Shown: piece after piece, positions 53,758 to 62,414 of the stretch
How the letters are laid out: every line of letters starts with the position of its first letter
Position numbering within the stretch: the first letter of the stretch is position 1
Assembly: GCF_000737575.1 (NCBI RefSeq)
Contig: NZ_CP006270.1
Location: 933,163 to 997,162 of the forward strand
Length of the DNA: 64,000 nt
Direction: 5' to 3'
Source: Synechococcus sp. KORDI-49
Lineage (GTDB): Bacteria > Cyanobacteriota > Cyanobacteriia > PCC-6307 > Cyanobiaceae
Program-made: the position numbers and the translations under genes
Notes under the pieces: model-generated
What the model saw: only the letters and a program-made list of their open reading frames with translations
Database searches by the model: none
What the model was told of the DNA's origin: nothing

Positions 53758-54120
53758 ATGGAAGGTTCGTGCCCGCCAACAACATCCACGGTCGCCGCCA
53801 TCCGGCGACGCAAGCGTGATCAACGGATCGTCCTGCTGCGGCAGCAGGCCAGCGCGCTGCTGATGGATCACCCCAACGCCCATCTCTGGCTGTTCGGCTC
53901 CTGGGCCCGTGGTGACTGGGATGCATTCTCCGATGTTGACCTGCTGGCCATTGCCCCCAGCCGAGGGGAGGCCAATCGCCTGGCCGAGGCTGTCCTCGAG
54001 GCTGGAATGGCCGACGACGTGCTGGCTCTCAGCGATCAGGAATGGCAGGAACGCCGGACGGGGGATGACCCTTACTGGCGCGCCATCGGCAGAGATGCCC
54101 TGCGCCTGAGTCAGCCATGA
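53758..54120 (+). CDS. MNT-type nucleotidyltransferase antitoxin
   Basis: A 120-residue protein with the minimal nucleotidyltransferase site GSWARGDWDAFSDVDLL (G-S then D-x-D). In MNT/HEPN pairs this protein neutralises the HEPN RNase, in some cases by AMPylation. Its stop overlaps (ATGA) the start of a HEPN remnant. The core site is intact. An odd N-terminal extension from ATG 53758 may not be translated; a later start is possible. Confidence 0.8.
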   Translation: MEGSCPPTTSTVAAIRRRKRDQRIVLLRQQASALLMDHPNAHLWLFGSWARGDWDAFSDVDLLAIAPSRGEANRLAEAVLEAGMADDVLALSDQEWQERRTGDDPYWRAIGRDALRLSQP

Positions 54121-54439
54121 CACCGCGCGTTGAAGCCTGGATGCGACAAGCCAACAGCGACTGGGCTGTGGCCGAACTCACCGCCCAGCAAGGCTTTCAC
54201 AGCCAGGCTTGTTATCACTAAGGGCAGAACGACTGGTCGACAGCCTGGAAGCAGGAGGGGTCGACGTGACCCCCATCCGCACTATGCGGCTCAAGGCTTT
54301 GAGTCGCATGAACACTGAAACGCGATATCCGAGCGATAGCGAAGCACCCGCCGATCGTTTCGACGCCGAAGACAGCGCGTTGGCCCGAACCGCCGCCGCG
54401 CAGGTGATGGCATTTGCTCAGACCACCATCACGCAATAG
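54117..54439 (+). pseudogene. Decayed HEPN toxin
   Basis: The frame from ATG 54117 reads TPRVEAWMRQANSDWAVAEL, then FHSQACYH, and stops at 54221. This is the normal HEPN N-terminus, cut just before the conserved middle. In another frame from about 54209 a typical HEPN C-terminus appears: LKALSRMNTETRYPSDSEAP, then ALARTAAAQVMAFAQ, ending at 54439. The centre is deleted and the frame shifted, so the RNase toxin is dead while the MNT partner is intact. Confidence 0.75.
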
Positions 54440-54547
54440 ACACGATATCGTGAAAATATCACATAAATATCGACACGAAATCGTGCCAAACGGGCGCACA
54501 TCCGTTCGCCATGTTGCGGCGGTTGCTCTGTCAGCTGGAATGGAGTG

Positions 54548-55531
54548 ATGGAGCGCACGGCCGCTGACGCAATGCCTGACGACACCGATCTGACACCGCA
54601 AGAGCCCGAACCGGCAGCAACGACCACTGAGACGTCCACCGACACGACCGCCGAAACAGACGCCAATCCCCTGATGGCACTGGCGCTGAAGGATCTGCAG
54701 GAGCGCCGCGACGCCCTCGAGCGCGACATCCAGGAGCTCACCAACCGCAAACAGCAGCTGGAAGCCGACCTGAAGACCTCCTTTGCCGGCCAGTCGGACG
54801 CGATCGCGCGCCGCGTCAAAGGTTTTCAGGAATACCTGGGGGGCGCCCTGCAGGACCTGGTGCAGAGCGTGGAAAGCCTCGAACTGGTGGTGCAGCCGAT
54901 GGTGGTGCAACCGTCACCGCTGGATCAGAAGCCGGCGGATCCGAACCAGAGCGTGGAAGCCCCCACAGCCTCTGCCGCGGCTGTGGCCGACACCTTCCGC
55001 CCCGATGAAGATCTGATCCGCGCCGCCCTCGAGCGATTCCTCAAGCAGCCGGATGTGTATGCCGATCCCTGGAACCTGCGCCGCAGCATCGATGCCAAAG
55101 ACATCGCCCTGCTGGAGGACTGGTTCTTCAACCAAGGCGGACGCGGCGCTCAGCCCAGCCGCGGCACACGGCCCCGCAACATCCTGGCCAGCGCGGCACT
55201 GATCGCGATTATCGGCGAGCTCTACGGCGACCAGTTCCAGTGCCTGGTGCTGGCCGGCGGCCCCGAACGCCTGGGTGAGTGGCGGCGGGGGCTGCAGGAC
55301 GCCCTCGGCCTGGGCCGCGAGGACTTCGGCCCCAGCAGTGGCATCGTGCTGTTTGAGCGCCCCGAAGCCCTGGTGGAACGGGCTGACCGGCTGGAAGAAC
55401 GGGGCGAAGTGCCGCTGATCCTGATCGATGCGGCCGAACGCAGTGTCGACATCCCCGTGCTTCAGTTCCCCCTCTGGTTGGCCTTCGCGGCCGGACCGGG
55501 TGAACGCCTCGACGACGACGATCTGCTGTAG
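54548..55531 (+). CDS. DUF3086 family protein
   Basis: A 327-residue cyanobacterial protein. ATG 54548 is preferred over an adjacent in-frame GTG. The N-terminus is Thr/Glu-rich and disordered, residues about 45–105 form a coiled coil (RRDALERDIQELTNRKQQLE), and the rest is a globular domain with LIRAALERFLKQPDVYADPW, RPRNILASAALIAIIGELYG and SGIVLFERPEALVERADRL. It lacks membrane segments. Its function is unknown; in related genomes it is recalled next to DUF3119 and plsY, from which it is separated here by toxin–antitoxin genes. Confidence 0.85.
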   Translation: MERTAADAMPDDTDLTPQEPEPAATTTETSTDTTAETDANPLMALALKDLQERRDALERDIQELTNRKQQLEADLKTSFAGQSDAIARRVKGFQEYLGGALQDLVQSVESLELVVQPMVVQPSPLDQKPADPNQSVEAPTASAAAVADTFRPDEDLIRAALERFLKQPDVYADPWNLRRSIDAKDIALLEDWFFNQGGRGAQPSRGTRPRNILASAALIAIIGELYGDQFQCLVLAGGPERLGEWRRGLQDALGLGREDFGPSSGIVLFERPEALVERADRLEERGEVPLILIDAAERSVDIPVLQFPLWLAFAAGPGERLDDDDLL

Positions 55532-55571
55532 GGGGCAAGCGATAGACCCCTGACGCCTCAGGCGATTACCG

Positions 55572-55587
55572 GTACGCTATTGCGTAC
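55572..55587 (+). promoter_or_regulatory. Palindromic putative operator of the YefM–YoeB operon
   Basis: GTACGC (55572–55577) and GCGTAC (55582–55587) are perfect inverted halves around TATT, 15 bp before the antitoxin ATG. YefM-type antitoxins bind palindromes in this place to autorepress, with the toxin as corepressor. The pairing is seen directly; the regulatory role is by analogy. Confidence 0.6.
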
Positions 55588-55601
55588 AAGAGTCTGGGGT
55601 G

Positions 55602-55844
55602 ATGGCATCGATCTCTGTGACGGAGGCGCGCAAACGCCTGTTCTCGTTGATCGACGAAGTGCGCGAATCCCATGAACCGATTGAGATTCAAGGCAAACGG
55701 GGCAGCGCAGTTCTCCTCTCGGAACAGGACTGGCGCGCGATCCAGGAAACGCTTTATCTCACCTCAATTCCGGGCATGCGCGACTCCATTCTTGAAGGGA
55801 TGGCCACGCCAGCCGATGCGATGAGTGAGGAGCCTGGCTGGTGA
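55602..55844 (+). CDS. yefM: YefM-type antitoxin
   Basis: An 80-residue antitoxin starting at ATG 55602. ASISVTEARKRLFSLIDEVR and PIEIQGKRGSAVLLSEQDW are the Phd/YefM DNA-binding domain. A helix and a Gly/Met-rich tail ending EEPGW form the YoeB-binding part. Its stop overlaps the toxin's GTG by 4 bp. With the upstream palindrome, this is a complete, probably autoregulated module. Confidence 0.9.
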   Translation: MASISVTEARKRLFSLIDEVRESHEPIEIQGKRGSAVLLSEQDWRAIQETLYLTSIPGMRDSILEGMATPADAMSEEPGW

Positions 55845-56110
55845 GTTGGCGGGTGGTTTTCAGCCGACAAGCTCAAAAAGATGCCCGAAAACTCGCCTCC
55901 GCTTCACCGGCCCTGAAACAGCGGGCCCAGGAGCTGATCGACCTGCTGGTTGAAGACCCATGGCGCAGCCCACCCCCCTTCGAAGCGCTGGTGGGTGACC
56001 TGCGAGGGGCCTATTCCCGCCGAATCAACATCCAACATCGTCTCGTCTACAGCGTCGAAGCAGATCAACAGCTGGTGAAAGTGCTGCGGCTGTGGAGCCA
56101 CTACGCCTAA
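55841..56110 (+). CDS. yoeB: YoeB-type mRNA interferase toxin
   Basis: An 89-residue RelE-superfamily ribosome-dependent endoribonuclease starting at GTG. SWRVVFSRQAQKDARKLA is the usual start. PFEALVGDLRGAYSRRINIQ supplies the catalytic Glu/Arg region, and HRLVYSVE and the C-terminal LWSHYA give the conserved His/Tyr. All key positions look present, so among the three toxins between DUF3119 and plsY this is the only intact one. It cleaves mRNA at the ribosomal A-site when freed from YefM. Confidence 0.92.
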   Translation: MSWRVVFSRQAQKDARKLASASPALKQRAQELIDLLVEDPWRSPPPFEALVGDLRGAYSRRINIQHRLVYSVEADQQLVKVLRLWSHYA

Positions 56111-56270
56111 GCAGCGTTGATGACGTGAGCACTTGGCCTGAGGAACCACTCCCTGCTCTCCCATCAGCTCAACGCGTCCAATGCAGTGGATCCAGCATGA
56201 ACCGCATCGAGGCATCCCGCCGGTCGCTGTGCTTCCATTTCTGCGCGATCCCGCAGCCTGTCTCGTTCCT

Positions 56271-56873
56271 GTGATCCTCACCGCCCTGCTTCTGCTCGCC
56301 ATCGGCTATCTGCTGGGCTCCACCCCCAGCGGCTATCTCGCCGGCCAGTGGCTGAAGGGCATTGACCTGCGCGACTGCGGCTCCGGCAGCACCGGCGCCA
56401 CGAACGTGCTGCGCAACGTCGGCAAAGGCCCGGCGCTGGTGGTGTTTCTGGTGGATGTGGCCAAGGGTGCTCTGGCGGTGCTGCTGGCCAAAACCTTCGG
56501 GCTGAGCGACTGGCTGCAGGTGCTGGCGGGCCTGGCGGCCCTGGCCGGTCACATCTGGCCGGTGTGGCTGGGCTGGAAGGGCGGCAAGGCGGTGGCCACC
56601 GGCTTCGGGATGTTTCTGGGGCTGGCCTGGCCGGTGGGACTGGCCTGCTTCGGCCTGTTCATGGCCGTGATCTCGATCTTCCGGATCGTGTCGCTCTCCA
56701 GCGTGGTGGCCGCCCTTGGGCTGCCGCTGCTGATGTTGGCGGCGGAGCAGAGCAGCGCCTACGTGGTGGTGTCGTTGGTGGCCAGCCTGATGGTGCTGTG
56801 GCGGCACCGCAGCAACATCCAACGGCTGATCGCCGGCAATGAACCACGCATCGGGCAGCAGCAGAAAGCCTGA
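56271..56873 (+). CDS. plsY: Glycerol-3-phosphate acyltransferase PlsY
   Basis: A 200-residue membrane enzyme transferring an acyl group from acyl-phosphate to glycerol 3-phosphate, the first step of phospholipid synthesis. GYLLGSTPSGYLAGQWLKGI, the GSTGATNVLRNVG motif and the WLGWKGGKAVATGFGMFLG loop are diagnostic. GTG 56271 is preferred because it gives the normal length; the open frame runs 30 codons upstream without family-like sequence. It follows the YefM–YoeB module on the same strand. Confidence 0.93.
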   Translation: MILTALLLLAIGYLLGSTPSGYLAGQWLKGIDLRDCGSGSTGATNVLRNVGKGPALVVFLVDVAKGALAVLLAKTFGLSDWLQVLAGLAALAGHIWPVWLGWKGGKAVATGFGMFLGLAWPVGLACFGLFMAVISIFRIVSLSSVVAALGLPLLMLAAEQSSAYVVVSLVASLMVLWRHRSNIQRLIAGNEPRIGQQQKA

Positions 56874-56896
56874 AGGCCTCCTGCTGCCTCAAGCGA

Positions 56897-59800
56897 TCAA
56901 CCGAGGAAGTCCGGCAAGCCGAAACTGGTTTCGTAGGCGTACGACCAGTTGCCCTTGCTGGGATCAAACGTCTTGTCGCCGTACAGATCCTCGTAGATCC
57001 TCGGGAAATCGACGTTGCGCGAGCCATCGCCCATACCGATGGCTCGCACCTGCAGCTGCTCGTAGGGATCATCCACTCCTTTGGCCAGCTTGTTGAGGGC
57101 CTTGTTGAGCTTCTTCTGGGTCTTGCTCCAGACGTCCTTGCCCTTGTTGTCGAGCACGAACACAGGATTGCCCTCGGCGTCGTAGTTGAGTCCAGAGGAG
57201 CTGATCTTCGTGCCGCCGAGTGATTTCGGCAGGGGGATCGGCTCGCCAGTCACGTCGTCATCACTCATCTCCCAGTTGCGGTTGTCCCACCAACTGCGCC
57301 GCTCCGGCCGGCCATCGGTGGCCATGGCGACGTAGGTGAAATCATCCGCATCCGTGAGGCCTTGCTTGCGCTGCTTCTTGAGCAGTTTCTGCAGACCTTT
57401 GAGAGCTCCCAGCATCTCGGTACCAGAGTAGAGATTGGAGCTGAGGGTGTCGTCGCCGCGGAAGAAATCAAAGCGATCCGGATCTGGGAGCTTTCGTTCA
57501 TCCCAGGTGCTGTTGCCCTCAATGCTGTTGCCGTAGATCTGATCCGGCGTGGTGGTGAGCAGGATGGAATCGGCAATCACCGAACCATCCACGGGATCAC
57601 CGGGGGTGAAGGTGCGGACGCCGTGATCCACCACATAGCCGAACTTGATCAGGTGCACCGTGAAGGCACTGGCCTCACAGTCGTCGGTGGGGTTGTCGAT
57701 CAACTCATAGTTCGCAAGCGCAGAAGCCAGATCATTTGTTGAGTTGTTGATGATGTTGGCCGTGGTCTGCGGCCCGAAGTTTTGCTTGTCGGTTTCGCCT
57801 TTGAGGCGGAACCCCCAACCGGCCTCCGTGGCAGCACGAACAAAGGAATGGAAGGCCACCCGGTTCTGAGCTTCCAGGCGGTTTTTCACATCCGCTTTCT
57901 CGGTGGAGGGATCGGTGCCCAGCATCGAGGTGGACTGATCCATCAACAGATAGAGGCGTCCGCCCGGATTGGGGCACTCATCTTCAGGAGAGGGCGGAGG
58001 CAGACAAGCCTCATCGGCAAGGCTGGCACTGCCAGTTGCTGAGGTCAGCTCCTGATCAGCAACGGTGAGCGTGAGCCGTTCATCGCCCGTCAGCGCCTCA
58101 TCGGCCGTGACCGTGACATCCACCTGGAAGCGCTCCACACCCGCCGCCAACTCGAAGCTGCCCTGCGACTGGCCAGGGGTGAGAACAGTCGCATCACTGC
58201 TGTCACGAATGACAGCCGAATTCACGGTGTATCCCTCAAGAGACTTGTTGGAACTGAACGCGTAGTCGAGCGTGGTGGGCTCGCTGTAGCCCGGAGACAC
58301 CGTCACCACAAAGCTGAAGGTGGCGTCCTTATCGCTGAGGGTGTCTCCATCCTCAACCGCACAGAACCCCTCAACCGACAACTCGGGATTCTCCAGTGGC
58401 GGCGGTGGCGGTGGCGGTGGCGGCGGTGGTGGTGGTGGTGGTGGTGGTGGCAAACAATCGTCCTCATCCAACCTCGCAACAACTGTCTTGCTCACCGTGC
58501 TCAACCCGTTGTCCTGAATCACCGTCAGCGACACACTCTCTTCTCCCGTTAATTCACCATTACTCTTCTTCCAGCTCGCTCCAAGCTCAATACGCTTCAC
58601 GTCAGCGGCAACAACAATCGTTCCTTCATATGTATTACTTTCTGCGTCATAGGAAGGCACGCCATCTGGCGTAACCCCGCCCTCAACAACCACACCAGAC
58701 GCGTCATACGCCACCAGTCCCTTCTGCAAGACATCAAAATCTCCTCCTGCTCCATCTCCCGTCAGCACATAACGCAATCGCCCCGCGCTCGTTAATCCAT
58801 CATCGCCATCAAACGTGATCGTGAATGCCGCTTCTGCAATCTGATTACCAAAGTCCGTCGCACAGAATCCACTACCTTCAACATCAAAATTCAGCTCCGG
58901 CAACGCCTCATCCGGCGGACAATTCTCGTCAATAAACTCACCATCACCATCCGCATCCAACCTCGCAACACCTGTCTTGCTCACCGTGCTCAACCCGTTG
59001 TCCTGAATCACCGTCAGCGACACACTCTCTTCTCCCGTTAATTCACCATTACTCTTCTTCCAGCTCGCTCCAAGCTCAATACGCTTCACGTCAGCGGCAA
59101 CAACAATCGTTCCTTCATATGTATTACTTTCTGCGTCATAGGAAGGCACGCCATCTGGCGTAACCCCGCCCTCAACAACCACACCAGACGCGTCATACGC
59201 CACCAGTCCCTTCTGCAAGACATCAAAATCTCCTCCTGCTCCATCTCCCGTCAGCACATAACGCAATCGCCCCGCGCTCGTTAATCCATCATCGCCATCA
59301 AACGTGATCGTGAATGCCGCTTCTGCAATCTGATTACCAAAGTCCGTCGCACAGAATCCACTACCTTCAACATCAAAATTCAGCTCCGGCAACGCCTCAT
59401 CCGGCGGACAATTCTCGTCAATAAACTCACCATCACCATCGTGATCCAACGTCGCCGTCCCGCTCTTTGTCGTCACCTCTCCTGACAATCCCTCCGATCG
59501 TGTCAGCGACAGCGTCACCTCTTCTTTGCCAGTCAGGCCACTGTTCGATCGCCAGCTCGCTCCCAGCTCGACTCGCTTCACTCCCTGATTGATCTTGATC
59601 TGACCCGAATAACTCGATCCATTCCCCGCCACTGAACCTTCAATCAACTCCACGCCCGGCACCACTGGGGCCCCGTCCGCAGCCTCCGCCTTCAAACCCT
59701 GCTGCAACAGATCAAAATCTCCTCCTGGCCCATCTCCAACCAACGTAAAGCTAAATATTTCATCGCTCTCCAATTCCTCCGCAAACTCGATCCCAAATCC

Positions 59801-62047
59801 AGCCTCCGCAATCTGCGCTCCACTTAAATCTTCCTTCGCGCAGAATCCTTCCCCTGTTATCGAAAATCCAAGATCCTTGGGTGGGCAATTCTCCTTAAAA
59901 TCTCCATTACCATTTTCATCTAAAACCACCGTCTTCGTATCAGTCGTAATCACTCCGCCCTCTTGTCCATTCCCCTCAGCGAAGGTCAGCGTGACGCTCT
60001 CTTGTCCAGTCAGATCTCCACTCTTCTTCTCCCATCTTGCTCCCAACACCACACTCTCAACGCCTTTATCAACCTTCAATTGACCGCTGTAGGTGTTCGT
60101 ATCCGGGTCATACGTCGGACCTGTAATCAGTTCGACACCGTTAACAGGACCATCTGCGTCAAACGCATATACCCCCCCATCCGGAATTCCAAATTCAACA
60201 TCACCTGCATCACCAGTCAGCTCATAATCGAACGTCTTATCGCTGCCTAGTGGCCCATCAAACTCAATCGTAAAACCTGCCTTCACGACCTGCGACGTAC
60301 TTCCAAAATCGGCTTCCTCTTCGCACATCCCTGTTCCGGTTATCGCAAAAAGAGAATTAAAACTAAACCTGAAGAGAGATAAATTATATTTGGTCCAAGG
60401 GTTTGTTTCGTCCTTATCGCTATCGTTCTCATTTTTGTTATTGAACGTACCCGACCTTGTTCCGTACCAGAGCCAGGTAGGGTCTGGAGTGGTACCTTTC
60501 CAAGGACCCGGACCATAAAGTTTATTATCACTATCAGATCTTACGCTCGATCCTGGTTTTTCCCATCCCGTATCGTCAAAATCAATATCAGTCCAATGCA
60601 GTTCAGGATCCGCAGGATCCGTGGGAATGTTGGGAAATTTGTTTTCATTTGCTAAATAATACTGTTTTATTAGATCGTCTTCGTTTTCAGGAAAGAAAGG
60701 GTGTTCAAAATCTCCTATATGCTCGCCACTATTATCGTCAAACTTTCTTTCATAGGACTGAAGCCCCGTACAGGCATTTTTAGGGTCTCCATCTTTTGAT
60801 CGATCACCGATGCAGCTATTGGTCTCCCCGACATCCACTAAGTCCTTATTCTCCGCATTCCAAACCTTCCAACCTTCACCTTTACCTTCACCATCAAGGC
60901 CTGATGTACCAAAACTTACTGTATCCGAAAACTTAAAAAGACCATTGATGCCAGCAATTTCTTCGCTGTCCCAGCCAGCAATAGCAATAACATTCTTGCC
61001 GGGGCTTAAGACAGCGTTGTCAAGAGGTATAAAAAAGCCATTAATCCAATTCCAAGTATAACCAAGCTGCTCTCCATTTAGATAAACGTGAGACCCGTTG
61101 TCAGCCGTAAAATAAATGCCAGGGGTCAAATCCTTAGGGTCTAAACCGTTCCAATTTCCTGTTATTGAATCCGATTTTTCTGCACCAGAAAACGAGCTAT
61201 CAGAAGCAGCTTGCACATCGGCCTGATCCAACGACCAGGCATTCATGCCACCGGCCACGTTGGTGACCTCAATGCCTTGATCCACCAGAAACTGGCTGGA
61301 TGCCGCTGACCAACCACCCGATTGGCAGATCACATGCACATCCTTGCCAGCAGCCAAGGCACGCACCTGCTCCAGCGCTTCACCGCTCTCGATCGTTGGC
61401 CAGGGGATGCGTACGGCCCCGTCAATCGCATCCGCTGCGGAGGTCTCCAGAGGCCGCACATCCAACAGCAGCAGGTCATCCGGCCGTGAGCTCAGGCGCT
61501 GACGCAACAGCTCTGTCGTGATCTCGTCGTAGGCAGCAGTGGCCAAACGGAACGCTGGCGGCCATGCCGATGCATCGCTGACATCCGCCAGAGACCACGC
61601 CCCCAACTGCAGCTGCTCATTGCCATCGCCATCACGCCCCAGCCAATCGGCACTGGCCTGCACCTGCGCACCGCTGAGTTCCGCCAGCAACGCCACAAAA
61701 TCGGCGTCGGCGCCGACATGGCAACTCCACAGGGCAATCGTCTCCACTCCCCAACGCGCCAACTCGGCGGCGTGGGCCTTCAACGCCTCAGCATCAATCC
61801 AGGTATCGCCAATCCGAAAAGCCCCCGGCCGGCCGTGGGCGATCAGGTGCAGGGTCCGCACGGGGTTCCCAGCCTCCTGCTGTTCCTGAAGCCCCCGGCT
61901 GATCGCTGCCAGGGGATCGTCAGCGGCAGCTCTGATCGCCAGCAGCGGCGGCTTGGCTCCCTGCAGCAGCCCTGCAATCTGCGGGCAATGGCTGTCGCCC
62001 ACCAGCAGCTGATGCGTTGCCAACACGGCGCGCTGCAGAGCAACCAT
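56897..62047 (-). CDS. DUF4347–rhodanese–Calx-beta-like–VWA exoprotein
   Basis: A 1716-residue protein from ATG 62047 (an in-frame GTG is adjacent). Residues 1–165 are DUF4347-like: RTLHLIAHGRPGAFRIG with H71 and ETIALWSCHVGADADF with C109. Residues about 175–280 are a rhodanese domain, LLLLDVRPLE to VICQSGGWSAASS with the persulfide-type C241. About 285–560 look jelly-roll-like (SHVYLNGEQLGYTWNWINGF, NVIAIAGWDSEEIAG). Five Calx-beta-like repeats follow to about 1350, each opening with a Gly-x-Cys signature (GTGMC, GEGFC, GSGFC, GSGFC, VEGFC). Before the last repeat, near residue 1205, is a run of about 18 prolines; the last part is a VWA domain with MIDAS start LYLLMDQSTSM. No signal peptide or anchor is seen, so secretion is probably type I-like. 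Confidence 0.85.
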   Translation of the reverse strand: MVALQRAVLATHQLLVGDSHCPQIAGLLQGAKPPLLAIRAAADDPLAAISRGLQEQQEAGNPVRTLHLIAHGRPGAFRIGDTWIDAEALKAHAAELARWGVETIALWSCHVGADADFVALLAELSGAQVQASADWLGRDGDGNEQLQLGAWSLADVSDASAWPPAFRLATAAYDEITTELLRQRLSSRPDDLLLLDVRPLETSAADAIDGAVRIPWPTIESGEALEQVRALAAGKDVHVICQSGGWSAASSQFLVDQGIEVTNVAGGMNAWSLDQADVQAASDSSFSGAEKSDSITGNWNGLDPKDLTPGIYFTADNGSHVYLNGEQLGYTWNWINGFFIPLDNAVLSPGKNVIAIAGWDSEEIAGINGLFKFSDTVSFGTSGLDGEGKGEGWKVWNAENKDLVDVGETNSCIGDRSKDGDPKNACTGLQSYERKFDDNSGEHIGDFEHPFFPENEDDLIKQYYLANENKFPNIPTDPADPELHWTDIDFDDTGWEKPGSSVRSDSDNKLYGPGPWKGTTPDPTWLWYGTRSGTFNNKNENDSDKDETNPWTKYNLSLFRFSFNSLFAITGTGMCEEEADFGSTSQVVKAGFTIEFDGPLGSDKTFDYELTGDAGDVEFGIPDGGVYAFDADGPVNGVELITGPTYDPDTNTYSGQLKVDKGVESVVLGARWEKKSGDLTGQESVTLTFAEGNGQEGGVITTDTKTVVLDENGNGDFKENCPPKDLGFSITGEGFCAKEDLSGAQIAEAGFGIEFAEELESDEIFSFTLVGDGPGGDFDLLQQGLKAEAADGAPVVPGVELIEGSVAGNGSSYSGQIKINQGVKRVELGASWRSNSGLTGKEEVTLSLTRSEGLSGEVTTKSGTATLDHDGDGEFIDENCPPDEALPELNFDVEGSGFCATDFGNQIAEAAFTITFDGDDGLTSAGRLRYVLTGDGAGGDFDVLQKGLVAYDASGVVVEGGVTPDGVPSYDAESNTYEGTIVVAADVKRIELGASWKKSNGELTGEESVSLTVIQDNGLSTVSKTGVARLDADGDGEFIDENCPPDEALPELNFDVEGSGFCATDFGNQIAEAAFTITFDGDDGLTSAGRLRYVLTGDGAGGDFDVLQKGLVAYDASGVVVEGGVTPDGVPSYDAESNTYEGTIVVAADVKRIELGASWKKSNGELTGEESVSLTVIQDNGLSTVSKTVVARLDEDDCLPPPPPPPPPPPPPPPPPPLENPELSVEGFCAVEDGDTLSDKDATFSFVVTVSPGYSEPTTLDYAFSSNKSLEGYTVNSAVIRDSSDATVLTPGQSQGSFELAAGVERFQVDVTVTADEALTGDERLTLTVADQELTSATGSASLADEACLPPPSPEDECPNPGGRLYLLMDQSTSMLGTDPSTEKADVKNRLEAQNRVAFHSFVRAATEAGWGFRLKGETDKQNFGPQTTANIINNSTNDLASALANYELIDNPTDDCEASAFTVHLIKFGYVVDHGVRTFTPGDPVDGSVIADSILLTTTPDQIYGNSIEGNSTWDERKLPDPDRFDFFRGDDTLSSNLYSGTEMLGALKGLQKLLKKQRKQGLTDADDFTYVAMATDGRPERRSWWDNRNWEMSDDDVTGEPIPLPKSLGGTKISSSGLNYDAEGNPVFVLDNKGKDVWSKTQKKLNKALNKLAKGVDDPYEQLQVRAIGMGDGSRNVDFPRIYEDLYGDKTFDPSKGNWSYAYETSFGLPDFLG
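58470..59447 (-). repeat. Tandem 489-bp near-identical duplication in the VWA exoprotein
   Basis: Units 58470–58958 and 58959–59447 are almost identical for 163 codons, each encoding one Calx-beta-like repeat (LNFDVEGSGFCATDFGNQIA to SLTVIQDNGLSTVSKT). Landmarks near 58483 and 58972 confirm the 489-bp period. Two further, more diverged copies lie upstream in the protein. The near-identity indicates recent duplication. Confidence 0.9.
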
Positions 62048-62191
62048 CACAAGACTTCACTGTGTCTTGCTTTTGATAGCAATAGAGCCATGGCATTTCA
62101 TCCAATCCCAACAACACCAACCAATTGATTACGGCTTTACATCAACACACAACCCGTTTAGTACAGATCGAGCATCTTCCAGGAAATTAAC

Positions 62192-62219
62192 TTGACAACG
62201 ACCCAAGAGGCACTAATCG
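62192..62219 (+). promoter_or_regulatory. Possible sigma-70-type promoter for the beta-barrel gene
   Basis: TTGACA at 62192–62197 is followed after 16 bp by TAATCG, about 195 bp before the barrel gene. The -35 is perfect but the -10 is weak. The whole 62051–62411 intergenic region holds no gene, is AT-richer, and is shared by the two divergent exoprotein genes. Confidence 0.3.
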
Positions 62220-62414
62220 TTTATCAAACATTTGGCTTGGAAAGCCTTGTCTGGACGAGCTTTTCAGCTGTCGATACGACCACTCAACCGCCAACAATGG
62301 TCAATTCATTGATCATCAAGCCTTGGGTTATGCAATAGCCAATCACACAATCGGTTCAACCAACGCACCAACCCCGTCAAAGATCCTCAAAATCAGAAAG
62401 GTACTTCTCAGTTG

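Noticed and set aside
58380..58455. GGCGGT repeat run as a regulatory or mobile repeat
   Set aside because: It encodes the polyproline hinge of the VWA exoprotein on the minus strand, in frame.
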